Of a stretch of DNA of 64,000 nucleotides, positions 54,777 through 63,374 are shown piece after piece. Both the position numbers and the translations under genes were made by a program. Where the stretch lies: assembly GCA_944323775.1 (NCBI GenBank), contig CALUTT010000023.1:1-64000 (forward strand), read 5' to 3'. Under the pieces are notes generated by a model. The model saw only the letters and a list, made by a program, of their open reading frames with translations. It made no database searches and was not told the DNA's origin. Origin of the DNA: an uncultured Bacteroidales bacterium. Lineage in GTDB: Bacteria; Bacteroidota; Bacteroidia; Bacteroidales; UBA932. How positions within the stretch are numbered: the stretch's first letter is position 1; every line of letters starts with the position of its first letter.

Positions 54777-55631
54777 ATGGACAGAATGACCATGATTTCA
54801 GCTTTTTTCTGCATGCTCACATGCTTCTGCGCACAAGCGCAGGACAGCACGGGAACGATATGCGGTCTCATCCGCGACTGCGACGGAAACAGCATCGAAT
54901 ACGTGTCGGTAGGCATTCCCGGGACAGGAATCGGCACCGTATCCGACTCTTGCGGCAGGTTCAGCCTGTACCTTCCGCCGGAATACCTGCAGGACAGCAT
55001 CATCTTCATGCACGTATCGTACAGGAAGCTGTCGCTACCGGCCTCTCTGCTGCTTGACGGAAACGGCACGGCCACGATAACTCTTGCCGGAAATGAACTC
55101 CGCGAAGCTGTCATAAGGCCGGCCGGAACGCACCGCAGGAAACTCGTGAAAAGAGGAATGCGGATAGCGGGAGGCACAGGCGTCATGAGTGCAGGCAGCC
55201 TCGGCCACGAGGTTGGCACCTCTGTAACGGTGAAAAAGAGATTCCGGGTGGACAGAATCTCGTTCACGGTTCTCTCAAATGCTATTCCGGGCTGCGTGCT
55301 GGGAGTCAACATTTACCGCACAGATACTGCCGTCTTCAGAAATATCCTTACGGAACCCATCTACTGCAGGATCCCGGTGAGCGTCAACAGCTCGGAATAT
55401 GTAATCGAGCCACGGCAAGACATAACGCTGGAGCCGGGAAGATATTTCATAGCCCTCGCTCTGGTGGACGCGACACTGCAGGACGGCCAGACAAGTGAGG
55501 ACGACGGAGGGAAACTGCCCAGACTGGAGTTCCCCCTGTACCTCAGGCCAAGCTGGACAAGAGACAAGGCAGTCCAGGTCCCGGAACCTTCCGGAGTGAA
55601 CATAGGTTTGGTGGTTGAAGGGACACAATAA
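54777..55631 (+). CDS. Secreted carboxypeptidase-regulatory-like domain protein
   Basis: 284 aa from the ATG at 54777 (an ATG at 54786 is equally possible); the frame runs far upstream through repeat DNA and that part is not coding. The signal peptide is MTMISAFFCMLTCFCAQAQD. The next 85 residues (GTICGLIRDCDGNSIEYVSV, GTGIGTVSDSCGRFSLYLPP) have the beta-sandwich pattern of carboxypeptidase D regulatory domains, common in Bacteroidota surface and TonB-linked proteins. The C-terminal 170 residues are beta-rich and were not recognised. No TonB-dependent receptor is adjacent, and the role is unknown. Confidence 0.75.
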   Translation: MDRMTMISAFFCMLTCFCAQAQDSTGTICGLIRDCDGNSIEYVSVGIPGTGIGTVSDSCGRFSLYLPPEYLQDSIIFMHVSYRKLSLPASLLLDGNGTATITLAGNELREAVIRPAGTHRRKLVKRGMRIAGGTGVMSAGSLGHEVGTSVTVKKRFRVDRISFTVLSNAIPGCVLGVNIYRTDTAVFRNILTEPIYCRIPVSVNSSEYVIEPRQDITLEPGRYFIALALVDATLQDGQTSEDDGGKLPRLEFPLYLRPSWTRDKAVQVPEPSGVNIGLVVEGTQ

Positions 55632-55645
55632 GGCAAAAAAAGAGT

Positions 55646-55653
55646 TATATTTG
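55646..55653 (+). promoter_or_regulatory. Predicted -7 box for the RelA/SpoT gene
   Basis: TATATTTG fits TAnnTTTG and ends 5 nt before the ATG at 55659. No -33 element at the usual spacing was found. Confidence 0.5.
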
Positions 55654-55658
55654 AATCC

Positions 55659-57758
55659 ATGGACAATCTGATAAACAAGGCGAGGGAGGTTGCCCTCGCG
55701 GCTCTCAAGGACGAGACCCGTTACGACGGCGTCCCGTTCATAGAGCATCCCGACAACGTGGCGAAGATAGTCGAGGACGAGATAGGCCTGCCGGACTCGT
55801 GCGTGGCCGCCGTGTACCTTCATGAAGCCACCAGAGTCCACCGCGACATCGACATCAGCGCCTTCCCGAAGGATGTGCTGGCGATAGTCGACGGACTCAA
55901 CAAGATATCCACCATCAAGCCGAAGGACACCCGTCTCGAGGCCGAGAACTACAAGAGACTGATTGTCCAGTACTCGACCGACCCGCGCGCGATAGTCATC
56001 AAGATCGCCGACAGGCTGGAAGTCATGCGCCGCCTGTCCATGTTCCCAAAGAGTTCGCGCGACCAGAAACTGCTCGAGACCATGATGCTGTACATGCCTC
56101 TCGCACACCAGCTGGGGCTCTACAACATCAACAACGAACTTGGGAACATCTGCCTCAGGTATACCGACCCGGAACAGTACCGTGCCATCACCAACAAGCT
56201 CAAGGCCACGGAAAAAGACAGGGAAAAGCTCACCGCGGAATTCATCCGCCCGCTGGAAAAGAAGCTCTCGGACGCAGGCATCAGATACAAGCTGAAGATA
56301 CGCACCAAGAGCGCGTACTCGATTTACCGCAAGATGCAGGTACAGAAGGTCCCGTTCGAGGGAGTGTTCGACGTGTTCGCCATACGCTTCATAATCGACT
56401 GCGACGAGGATCCTGACGTGGAGAAGGACTTGTGCTGGAAAGTGTATTCATTCGTGACCGAGGAATATGTGCCCGACATCTCGAGACTGCGCGACTGGCT
56501 CACGACCCCACGTCCGAACGGCTACGAGTCGCTGCACATAACCGTAAGCGACAGGCAGGGCAACGCACTCGAGGTGCAGATACGCACCAAACGGATGGAT
56601 ATCGAGGCCGAAAGCGGCAACGCTGCGCACTGGGCCTACAAGGGTATACGCCACGAGGCCTCCATAGACCGCTGGCTGCAGAGCGTAAGAGACTCTCTTG
56701 AACACCCGCTGAGCGTTGGACCGGAAGACATGCCGGCCCCGCCAAGCAAGGAAATATTTGTCTTCACCCCCACCGGGGAGCTCAGGATACTGCCCGCCGG
56801 AGCTTCGGTGCTGGACTTCGCTTTCAACATACACTCCAACCTCGGATGCCGCTGCACCGGCGGCCGCATCAACGGCAAGAGCGTACAGATAAAGGAAAAG
56901 CTGAAGACCGGAGACATAGTCGAAATCCAGACCGGCAAGAACCAGAAGCCGAGCCGTGACTGGCTGGGCTGGGTGGTAAGTTCAAAGGCAAGGACCAAGA
57001 TCAAGCAGGAACTGGATGCAGAAGAGCGCAAGACTGCAGCCGAAGGCAGGGAGATACTCGAGCGAAGACTCAAGAACTGGAAGCTCGAACTGCCGGACGA
57101 ATCCCTCCAGGACCTGATGAAGAGTCTCAGGTACACCTCAGTAATGCAGTTCATGGCCGATATCGCCAGGGAGGCAGTTGACGTCAATGACATCAAGACC
57201 TTCATACTGCAGAAAGAGGAAGAGCGGGAAAAGGCGGCCATGGACAATTCGGCCGCCAGAGACCAGTCCGCACAATCCGGCAAGATAGCGGCCAACGATG
57301 CCGAAGACATACTCGTAATCAACGCCAAGAATGTGCGCGGGCTCGACTACAAACTCTCCAAATGCTGCAATCCGGTGTTCGGAGACGATGTCTTCGGCTT
57401 CGTCACAAGGACCGAAGGAATCAAGATACACAGGATTTCATGCCCCAACGCCGCCAGGCTGCTCGAGAAATACCCCTACAGGATACAGAAAGTCGTATGG
57501 CAGGACAGCACCTCCAGCGGCAACTTCCTGTGCACACTTGCGGTACTTGCGACCATGGATGCTCCTCTGCTGTCGAAGATAATGGATACGGTCAACCAGT
57601 TCAAGGTGTCGGTCCGCTCGTTCAACATCAAGGAAAATCCAAAGAAAGGGCTCTACGAGATCAGCGTCAAACTGCTTGTGCCGTCAAACAGCGAACTTGA
57701 CAAGGTGATATCGCAGGTTGCGGCTATCAAGGGCATTACAAAAGTCCACAGAATATGA
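55659..57758 (+). CDS. RelA/SpoT homologue with degenerate hydrolase site
   Basis: 699 aa with the whole RSH layout. The N-terminal HD domain keeps Arg21, His30, His55 and Asp118, but the H-D-x-x-E-D motif reads HEATRV (Glu56, Arg59, Val60), and the later Asn is Val122. The synthetase domain is intact: SAYSIYRKMQ, FDVFAIRFII, RLRDWLTTPRPNGYESLHIT and NALEVQIRTKRMD. TGS (IFVFTPTGELRILPAGASVL), a Cys-containing segment (YKLSKCCNPVFGDDVFG) and a C-terminal ACT domain follow. It should make (p)ppGpp from GTP/GDP and ATP, with hydrolysis probably lost. A second RSH for hydrolysis would be expected elsewhere. Confidence 0.93.
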   Translation: MDNLINKAREVALAALKDETRYDGVPFIEHPDNVAKIVEDEIGLPDSCVAAVYLHEATRVHRDIDISAFPKDVLAIVDGLNKISTIKPKDTRLEAENYKRLIVQYSTDPRAIVIKIADRLEVMRRLSMFPKSSRDQKLLETMMLYMPLAHQLGLYNINNELGNICLRYTDPEQYRAITNKLKATEKDREKLTAEFIRPLEKKLSDAGIRYKLKIRTKSAYSIYRKMQVQKVPFEGVFDVFAIRFIIDCDEDPDVEKDLCWKVYSFVTEEYVPDISRLRDWLTTPRPNGYESLHITVSDRQGNALEVQIRTKRMDIEAESGNAAHWAYKGIRHEASIDRWLQSVRDSLEHPLSVGPEDMPAPPSKEIFVFTPTGELRILPAGASVLDFAFNIHSNLGCRCTGGRINGKSVQIKEKLKTGDIVEIQTGKNQKPSRDWLGWVVSSKARTKIKQELDAEERKTAAEGREILERRLKNWKLELPDESLQDLMKSLRYTSVMQFMADIAREAVDVNDIKTFILQKEEEREKAAMDNSAARDQSAQSGKIAANDAEDILVINAKNVRGLDYKLSKCCNPVFGDDVFGFVTRTEGIKIHRISCPNAARLLEKYPYRIQKVVWQDSTSSGNFLCTLAVLATMDAPLLSKIMDTVNQFKVSVRSFNIKENPKKGLYEISVKLLVPSNSELDKVISQVAAIKGITKVHRI

Positions 57759-58324
57759 TGTCGGAAGATTCAGCTTTGCTAGACCATTTCGAGAAGACTC
57801 TCGAGATGGGACTCATCAGGATATGCGAGAGAGCCGGGCTGCTCAGTGCCGGGCTGCTTGAAAGCGAAGACATAGCTTCAAAATGGGAAGAGTTTATCAA
57901 GGACTATGTCGCTGACGCAGTCGGGAATTTCAACGAATACCCCGAAGCGGCCCTTGCATGGGCGGCATTTCTTGGAATGGGAGTCGCCCACAACTGGGAC
58001 GATAACTGGAAATGGCACAGAAAAGACAAGTACACGGACTTCTACGGAACCAGAGGATGGGACGACATGGACGAGCATGTGCTGCATGGCATACTTGGAC
58101 TCGACCTTGACTCGGCCGAAGCGAAAAAGATATCCGACACCTTGCAGAGTTGCGCACTCGCCACACTGGGACTGATACGCCACGAAGGCATAGAACCCCA
58201 GACCGCAACCGGATTCTATGCTCTTACGCGCAGTTATTCCGTATTCTACAAGATAGGCGAGAGCATTGAACTGCAGCGCCTGGGATACAGGAAGGAAGCG
58301 GTGGACGCTGCCTCCCTGAGCTGA
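57755..58324 (+). CDS. Conserved hypothetical protein (Bacteroidales)
   Basis: 189 aa, no signal peptide or membrane span, mostly helical. It contains AALAWAAFLGMGVAHNWDDN followed by a Trp- and His-rich WKWHRKDKYTDFYGTRGWDD and EHVLHGILGL, a pattern I recall from conserved Bacteroidetes proteins without known function. The acidic and His residues could bind a metal, but this is only a guess. It overlaps the RSH stop by 4 bp, so it is co-translated, and it ends 1 bp from the convergent mltG. Confidence 0.7.
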   Translation: MMSEDSALLDHFEKTLEMGLIRICERAGLLSAGLLESEDIASKWEEFIKDYVADAVGNFNEYPEAALAWAAFLGMGVAHNWDDNWKWHRKDKYTDFYGTRGWDDMDEHVLHGILGLDLDSAEAKKISDTLQSCALATLGLIRHEGIEPQTATGFYALTRSYSVFYKIGESIELQRLGYRKEAVDAASLS

Positions 58325-58325
58325 A

Positions 58326-59375
58326 TTATTTCCGCTGTGAAGAACGCCTGTCAAGTTCCGCACGGAAACGCGCGGCGTTACGGTTGTGCTCGGACAGAGT
58401 ACGGGCAAAGACATGAGTGCCGGAAAAATCCGGATTAGCACAGAAATACAGGTTCCCGCGGCCTCTCTCCCCGCCGTAGTCAGGATTCAGCACAGCCTCC
58501 AGGGCAGCCTTGACCGGAACGCAGATAGGTCCCGGAGGAAGGCCTCTGTGGGTATAGGTATTGTAAGGAGAGTCTACCTTCAGATGCACGTTCAGTATGC
58601 GGTTCAGAGTGTAGTCGAAGCAGAACGCGACAGTAGGATCGGCCTGCAGAGGCATTCCTATCTCAAGCCTGTTAAGATATACCCCGGCAATCAGCGGCAT
58701 CTCGGCCTCATTGTTGGACTCTGCCGTCACAATCGATGCTAGAATGCCCACTTCCCGCATGTCAAGACCCACCTCCAGAGCCTTTCTCCTGTTGTCCTCG
58801 GTCCAGAATGCATCGTAGGCCTGCTTGAACCTGTCGAACACGTCAGAGACATCCGCAGTCCAATAGATCTGGTATGTGGCAGGCACAATCAGATTGAAGA
58901 CATCCTCGGGAGTAAAGCCGTAACCGGCAAGAAAATCAGTATCATCCATAGCACGGCGCACACTTGCCGAGTCCAGCAGCAGCTGGCTAGATATTTTCGA
59001 GGCGATGTTGCCCTTCAGCCTGAGATTGCCAGACAGTGTCAGGTTAACGGGAGTCTGCCATCCGTTGTTCAGCATGCGTGCGACATACACACTCGGCGAC
59101 GACTCCGAGACAGTATAGTGGCCGGGCTTGATGAACTCACTGACTTTCTTCGACCCAAATGCACGCTCCAGACTCCTGCGGTTGCGCACACCTGCCTTGT
59201 CGGCTATGGTGTCAAGCACGGCGGCGGCATCCATTCCGGGTCTGACGAACACCTCGGCACTGCGTGAAAAGTTCCCGCGGCGGTTGTCGGTGTACCATCT
59301 GGCACCGAGCGACACGGCACACACCGCGGCAACGGCGACAACTACGGCCACAGCCACTACATGAGTCTTCTTCAT
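58326..59375 (-). CDS. mltG: Endolytic transglycosylase MltG
   Basis: 349 aa with an N-terminal membrane anchor (VVAVAVVVAVAAVCAVSLGA). The YceG domain has ASIVTAESNNEAEMPLIAGV with the catalytic Glu, YLNRLEIGMPLQADPTVAF, SPYNTYTHRGLPPGPI and TYxxH-type end FARTLSEHNRNAARF. MltG cuts nascent peptidoglycan strands at the membrane and so sets their length. It is 4 bp after the glucosaminidase gene on the same strand. Confidence 0.95.
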   Translation of the reverse strand: MKKTHVVAVAVVVAVAAVCAVSLGARWYTDNRRGNFSRSAEVFVRPGMDAAAVLDTIADKAGVRNRRSLERAFGSKKVSEFIKPGHYTVSESSPSVYVARMLNNGWQTPVNLTLSGNLRLKGNIASKISSQLLLDSASVRRAMDDTDFLAGYGFTPEDVFNLIVPATYQIYWTADVSDVFDRFKQAYDAFWTEDNRRKALEVGLDMREVGILASIVTAESNNEAEMPLIAGVYLNRLEIGMPLQADPTVAFCFDYTLNRILNVHLKVDSPYNTYTHRGLPPGPICVPVKAALEAVLNPDYGGERGRGNLYFCANPDFSGTHVFARTLSEHNRNAARFRAELDRRSSQRK

Positions 59376-59379
59376 ATGG

Positions 59380-60327
59380 TCAGTGCTTTCTCAGCATTAC
59401 GCTGTCACCCTCCTCCAGACGGATTCCGCAAAGAGCGGGATTCATCTTCTCGAGCGACGAGAGCCTGATGGCGAAACGCTGCGAGATATCGTACAGAGTC
59501 TCTCCGTCAGCCTCCACAACATACATGCGGACGCCCCTTGGGCCTTTTGTCTTCTTGCGGGCAAGATAGACAATCTCGCCTTCTTCAAGCGTGGCGTCTC
59601 CCTGAAGGTCGTTGAACCGCAGGAGTTCACCCTTGAAAAGACCGTTTGCGCGGGCTATCGATCCCAGAGACTCCCCTTTCATGGCATACACAAAAGGCAC
59701 TCCGTTCTGGCTGTACACGCTCCGGTGCATCGGCAATGTCACAGTCTCGCTGTAGTCGATATCCGGGGCCTGCGCCATCACAACAGGCTCTTCCAGTTCG
59801 GCCGGAGTCTTTGCAGGGACCTTTACATTCCTGTCATAACGGTACAGCTCATATTCCTCGATAAGGTCGATGAGCTTGTCGGCATACCTCGGGTCCGTAG
59901 CATAGCCGGCCTTCTTAAGTCCCCTGGCCCAGCCCTTGTAATCAGTCTTTTTCAGTTCGAAAAGATCCTTGTACCTGTCTCTGGACCGCAGGAAATCGGA
60001 ATGGTCCCTGAACGAAGCCTCGACATTGGAGTATACACGGAAGCATTCGCCGTTTCTGTCATCGTCGAGATACATCTTCCTTCCCCGCCAGTCGTTGTGG
60101 CACTTGATTCCGAAATGGTTTTTACCCTTCACAGCCAGGTCAGACTGTCCGTAACGAGACTCCAGCAGTCCCTGCGCAAGGGTGATGCTCGCCGGAACTC
60201 CGGTGCGCTTCATCTCCCTGACAGCTATGGAGGAATATTCGTCTATGTATGACTGCCGCGGATCCACGTCGGCAGCGGCGGCGGCACAAAGAAATGCCGC
60301 AAGAAGTATCGTCATGAATCTTTTCAT
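59380..60327 (-). CDS. Glucosaminidase with LysM-like repeats (GH73)
   Basis: 315 aa from the ATG at 60327, a signal peptide start (MKRFMTILLAAFLCAAAAA); 35 upstream codons overlap rnz and are not family-like. The catalytic domain (SIAVREMKRTGVPASITLAQ, GLLESRYGQSDLAVKGKNHF, GIKCHNDWRG and SNVEASFRDHSDFL) is a GH73 N-acetylglucosaminidase. Two LysM-like peptidoglycan-binding segments follow (YAMKGESLGSIARANGL and YVVEADGETLYDISQRFA). It hydrolyses peptidoglycan in the periplasm. It groups with mltG, a second wall-cleaving enzyme. Confidence 0.92.
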   Translation of the reverse strand: MKRFMTILLAAFLCAAAAADVDPRQSYIDEYSSIAVREMKRTGVPASITLAQGLLESRYGQSDLAVKGKNHFGIKCHNDWRGRKMYLDDDRNGECFRVYSNVEASFRDHSDFLRSRDRYKDLFELKKTDYKGWARGLKKAGYATDPRYADKLIDLIEEYELYRYDRNVKVPAKTPAELEEPVVMAQAPDIDYSETVTLPMHRSVYSQNGVPFVYAMKGESLGSIARANGLFKGELLRFNDLQGDATLEEGEIVYLARKKTKGPRGVRMYVVEADGETLYDISQRFAIRLSSLEKMNPALCGIRLEEGDSVMLRKH

Positions 60328-60340
60328 CGGTGCTAAGATA

Positions 60341-61126
60341 CTAAATTTCGAAAACATCCCCATCCTGTGCCGCCACGGTGGCGGGGAAAATCTCCCGGCA
60401 CTCCCGTACGAACGCATCGAAGTCCTTGACACGCGACGAGTAGTGACCTATCAGGAGCCTTGACACGCCGGCATCCAGAGCGCAGCGCGCAGCATCGGCA
60501 GTGGTGGAATGATGGTGCTGTTCGGCCTTCATGGACAATTCCACGGGATAGGTCGCCTCATGGTAAAGAGTATTCACACCGGAAAGCCAGCCGGCGAGTT
60601 CAGGCATGGGAGCAGTGTCCGAGCAATATGCATACGAAGGCGGTACAGGGTGGCGTTCCGACGCTATGCCGTCAAAGCGGTATCCATAGCACTCGATCTT
60701 GTGGTTGAGAGGAAACGCGGAAACTGTAAGATGCCTGGAAGTGTGGACAAGCTCAGGAGAAGTGCACTTGACTGGCCTGAACACTGCCTTGAAACCCATC
60801 CCCTCCCCGAAGAAGGACTCATGGAATTTCAACAGAGATCCGAGTGCCTGCGGACCGTAGACAAACAGGTCTGAACTGCGTCCGTACATTGCCATTGAAC
60901 TCAGCAGTCCGAACAGCCCGAATACATGGTCACCATGTATGTGGGAGATGAATACAGCCTCTATCTTCAGGAATGACACTCCCGCCCGGCGCAACTGCTG
61001 CTGTGTGCCTTCGCCGCAGTCAACAAGAAAGAAGCGCCCCTCGGCGCAAAGCACCTGGGCGCTTGGATTCCTGTCAGAAATGGGCATGGCCGAAGCCGTG
61101 CCCATTATCTTGAGAGTGAATTTCAT
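60341..61126 (-). CDS. rnz: Ribonuclease Z, short form
   Basis: 261 aa; the usual bacterial form is about 305. Metallo-beta-lactamase ligands are present: SHIHGDHVFGLFG, FPLNHKIECYGY, YCSDTAPMPE and LLIGHYSSRVKD, with YHEATYP. The segment between the second His block and the Asp (about 20 residues, GYRFDGIASERHPVPPSYAY) is about 40 shorter than in typical relatives. RNase Z trims the 3' tail of precursor tRNAs, which is consistent with tRNA genes here that lack an encoded CCA. It lies 7 bp after rpsA on the same strand. Confidence 0.9.
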   Translation of the reverse strand: MKFTLKIMGTASAMPISDRNPSAQVLCAEGRFFLVDCGEGTQQQLRRAGVSFLKIEAVFISHIHGDHVFGLFGLLSSMAMYGRSSDLFVYGPQALGSLLKFHESFFGEGMGFKAVFRPVKCTSPELVHTSRHLTVSAFPLNHKIECYGYRFDGIASERHPVPPSYAYCSDTAPMPELAGWLSGVNTLYHEATYPVELSMKAEQHHHSTTADAARCALDAGVSRLLIGHYSSRVKDFDAFVRECREIFPATVAAQDGDVFEI

Positions 61127-61133
61127 ATAAGGA

Positions 61134-63266
61134 CTACTCGCCTTTCTCGAATTTCTCCTTGAGTGAAGCCAGAGCGTCGATGTCTCCGAGAGTAGCCTTC
61201 TCTACGGTCGCATTGACCCTCTTGACAGCCTTCTTGGTATTCTCAGCCTCTGCGGCAGCGGCCCTTTCCTTGACCTCGGCGTAAGTACGGAGGTGTGAAA
61301 GGAGTATGCGGCGGGTCGAGCGGCGGAGTTCGACTACCTTGAAGTCAAGAGTCTCGCCCACGGTTGCAGGCTTGCCGTCTTCCTTGACAAGCTCACGGGT
61401 AAACGCGAATCCCTCGACATTGCCGTCCAGCGTGATGTTGGCGCCCTTGTCTGACATGGATGCGATAGTGCCCTTGACAACAGAGCCTACAGGATACTTG
61501 GCCTCAATTTCATCCCAGGGATTAGGAGTAAGCTGCTTCAGGCCAAGGCTGAGCTTGTGGTTGGCCTCGTCGAAGTCAAGAATCTGGACATCGATCTTGT
61601 CGCCCACGCTTACAAGCTCTGAAGGATGCTTGATCTTGTTCCAGCTGAGGTCGCTGATGTGGATGAGTCCCTCGACACCGTCCTCAAGTTCAGCGAACAC
61701 GCCGAAGTTGGTGATGTTGCGGACAATGGCGGAATGCTTGCTGCCTACAGGATACTTCTCGCGGATATTCTCCCAAGGGTTCTCGGTAAGCTGCTTGAGT
61801 CCGAGCGAAATCTTGCGGGCCTCGCGGTCAATGGAAAGAACCTGAGCCTCGACTTCATCGCCTACCTTGAGGAACTCCTGAGCTGAATGGAGCCTGGGAG
61901 ACCATGACATCTCGGAAACATGAACAAGACCTTCGACACCCGGCTCGATCTCGACGAATGCGCCGTAATCGGCAATGGGGATGACCTTGCCCTTGACCTT
62001 GTCACCGACCTTGAGGTCAGGATTGAGGCTGTCCCAAGGATGGGGAGTAAGCTGCTTGAGTCCGAGAGCGATTCTCTTCTGCTGCTCGTTGAAGTCAAGC
62101 ACAACAACCTTGATCTTCTCGTCAAGAGAAACGACCTCTTCGGGATGGTTGATCCTCCTCCATGAAAGGTCCGTAATATGGATCAGACCGTCCACGCCGC
62201 CAAGATCTACAAATACACCGTAGTTCGTGATATTCTTGACAACGCCCTCGAGAACCTGTCCCTTTTCGAGCTTGCTGATGAGTTCTGCCCTCTTCTGCTC
62301 CTGCTCTGCCTCGAGAAGTGCCTTGTGTGACACTACGACATTGCGGAACTCCTGGTTGATCTTGACGATCTTGCAGTCGATGTTCTGGTTGACGAACTGG
62401 TCATAGTCGCGGATAGGCTTGATGTCGATCTGTGATCCGGGCAGGAACGCCTCGATTCCGAATACATCCACTATCATACCGCCCTTTGTACGTGTCTTGA
62501 CGAATCCCTTTACGACTTCGTCCTTCTCGAACGCCTCGTTCACCCTGTCCCAAGACTTGAGCGTGCGTGCCTTGCGGTGTGATAGCACAAGCTGTCCCTT
62601 CTTGTCCTCGGCAGACTCGACGTAAACCTCGACCTTGTCGCCGACCTTGAGGTCTGAATCGTAACGGAACTCCGAGATGGGGATGACACCCTCGCTCTTG
62701 CCGCCGATCGTAACTACGACCTCACGCTTGGTGATGGCAGTCACCTCTCCCTCGACAACCTCATTCTCCATAACCTTGGAGAGAGTCTTGTCGTATGCCT
62801 CCTCGATGGCTTTCCTGTCGGCACCGCCGTACACGTCAGTACCCTCGAAGGCATCCCAGTCGAAGTCCTCGGGCTTGACGGATGCGTTGACAGCCACCTT
62901 GCTGTCGGCCTTGGCAGGAGCTTCCTGCTCCGCTTTGGTCTCTATCTCTGAAACGACCTCGGCAGCAGGAGCAACGGACATTACGGCTGCTATGGCCTGT
63001 TTTGCCGCATCCTCGCTGTCATACTCGCCGCTGACGCCAATCTCCTGATGGTTGGCGGCCTTGAGGTCGAAATGGAACTTCCCCTTTGACTCCGAAACAG
63101 CATACTGAGCCTCCTCCGGAGCATTCTTCTTGACGGACTCCACGCCGCTTTCGCATGCCGCGAGCGTATTGTAGGCCTCGGAAGAGAGGATAACCTGTCC
63201 TGCATCGTCCTTCAGGCTGAAATGGAACTGTCCGTCCTTTGACTGATAAATAACAAATTTACCCAT
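61134..63266 (-). CDS. rpsA: Ribosomal protein S1 with N-terminal DUF1508 pair
   Basis: 710 aa against about 600 in most Bacteroidota. Residues 1-105 form two DUF1508/YegP-like repeats (FVIYQSKDGQFHFSLKDDAG and GKFHFDLKAANHQEIGVSGE). An Ala/Glu/Lys-rich linker follows, then six S1 (OB-fold) domains; copies three to five are the most regular (YGVFVDLGGVDGLIHITDLS, YGAFVEIEPGVEGLVHVSEM and FGVFAELEDGVEGLIHISDL). S1 binds mRNA on the 30S subunit; in Bacteroidota, which make little use of Shine-Dalgarno pairing, it may matter more for start-site choice. The start ATG begins MGKFVIYQSKDG, and no internal start is needed. A leader of about 77 nt separates it from its promoter. Confidence 0.95.
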   Translation of the reverse strand: MGKFVIYQSKDGQFHFSLKDDAGQVILSSEAYNTLAACESGVESVKKNAPEEAQYAVSESKGKFHFDLKAANHQEIGVSGEYDSEDAAKQAIAAVMSVAPAAEVVSEIETKAEQEAPAKADSKVAVNASVKPEDFDWDAFEGTDVYGGADRKAIEEAYDKTLSKVMENEVVEGEVTAITKREVVVTIGGKSEGVIPISEFRYDSDLKVGDKVEVYVESAEDKKGQLVLSHRKARTLKSWDRVNEAFEKDEVVKGFVKTRTKGGMIVDVFGIEAFLPGSQIDIKPIRDYDQFVNQNIDCKIVKINQEFRNVVVSHKALLEAEQEQKRAELISKLEKGQVLEGVVKNITNYGVFVDLGGVDGLIHITDLSWRRINHPEEVVSLDEKIKVVVLDFNEQQKRIALGLKQLTPHPWDSLNPDLKVGDKVKGKVIPIADYGAFVEIEPGVEGLVHVSEMSWSPRLHSAQEFLKVGDEVEAQVLSIDREARKISLGLKQLTENPWENIREKYPVGSKHSAIVRNITNFGVFAELEDGVEGLIHISDLSWNKIKHPSELVSVGDKIDVQILDFDEANHKLSLGLKQLTPNPWDEIEAKYPVGSVVKGTIASMSDKGANITLDGNVEGFAFTRELVKEDGKPATVGETLDFKVVELRRSTRRILLSHLRTYAEVKERAAAAEAENTKKAVKRVNATVEKATLGDIDALASLKEKFEKGE

Positions 63267-63343
63267 TGTAAATCAAATGAAACGAATTAGTAATTGAACA
63301 TTATGTCACAAGCCCGCCGGCACGGTCTCCGGAATCGGGCGCG

Positions 63344-63374
63344 CAAAGATACGTAAAATAATCTGTGAATCAAA
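63344..63374 (-). promoter_or_regulatory. Predicted promoter for rpsA
   Basis: TTTG (63374-63371), a 19-bp spacer and TATCTTTG (63351-63344) on the minus strand. The -33 part overlaps the corA stop. The leader before rpsA is about 75 nt, long for this window, so it could hold a translational control site; none was recognised. Confidence 0.7.
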
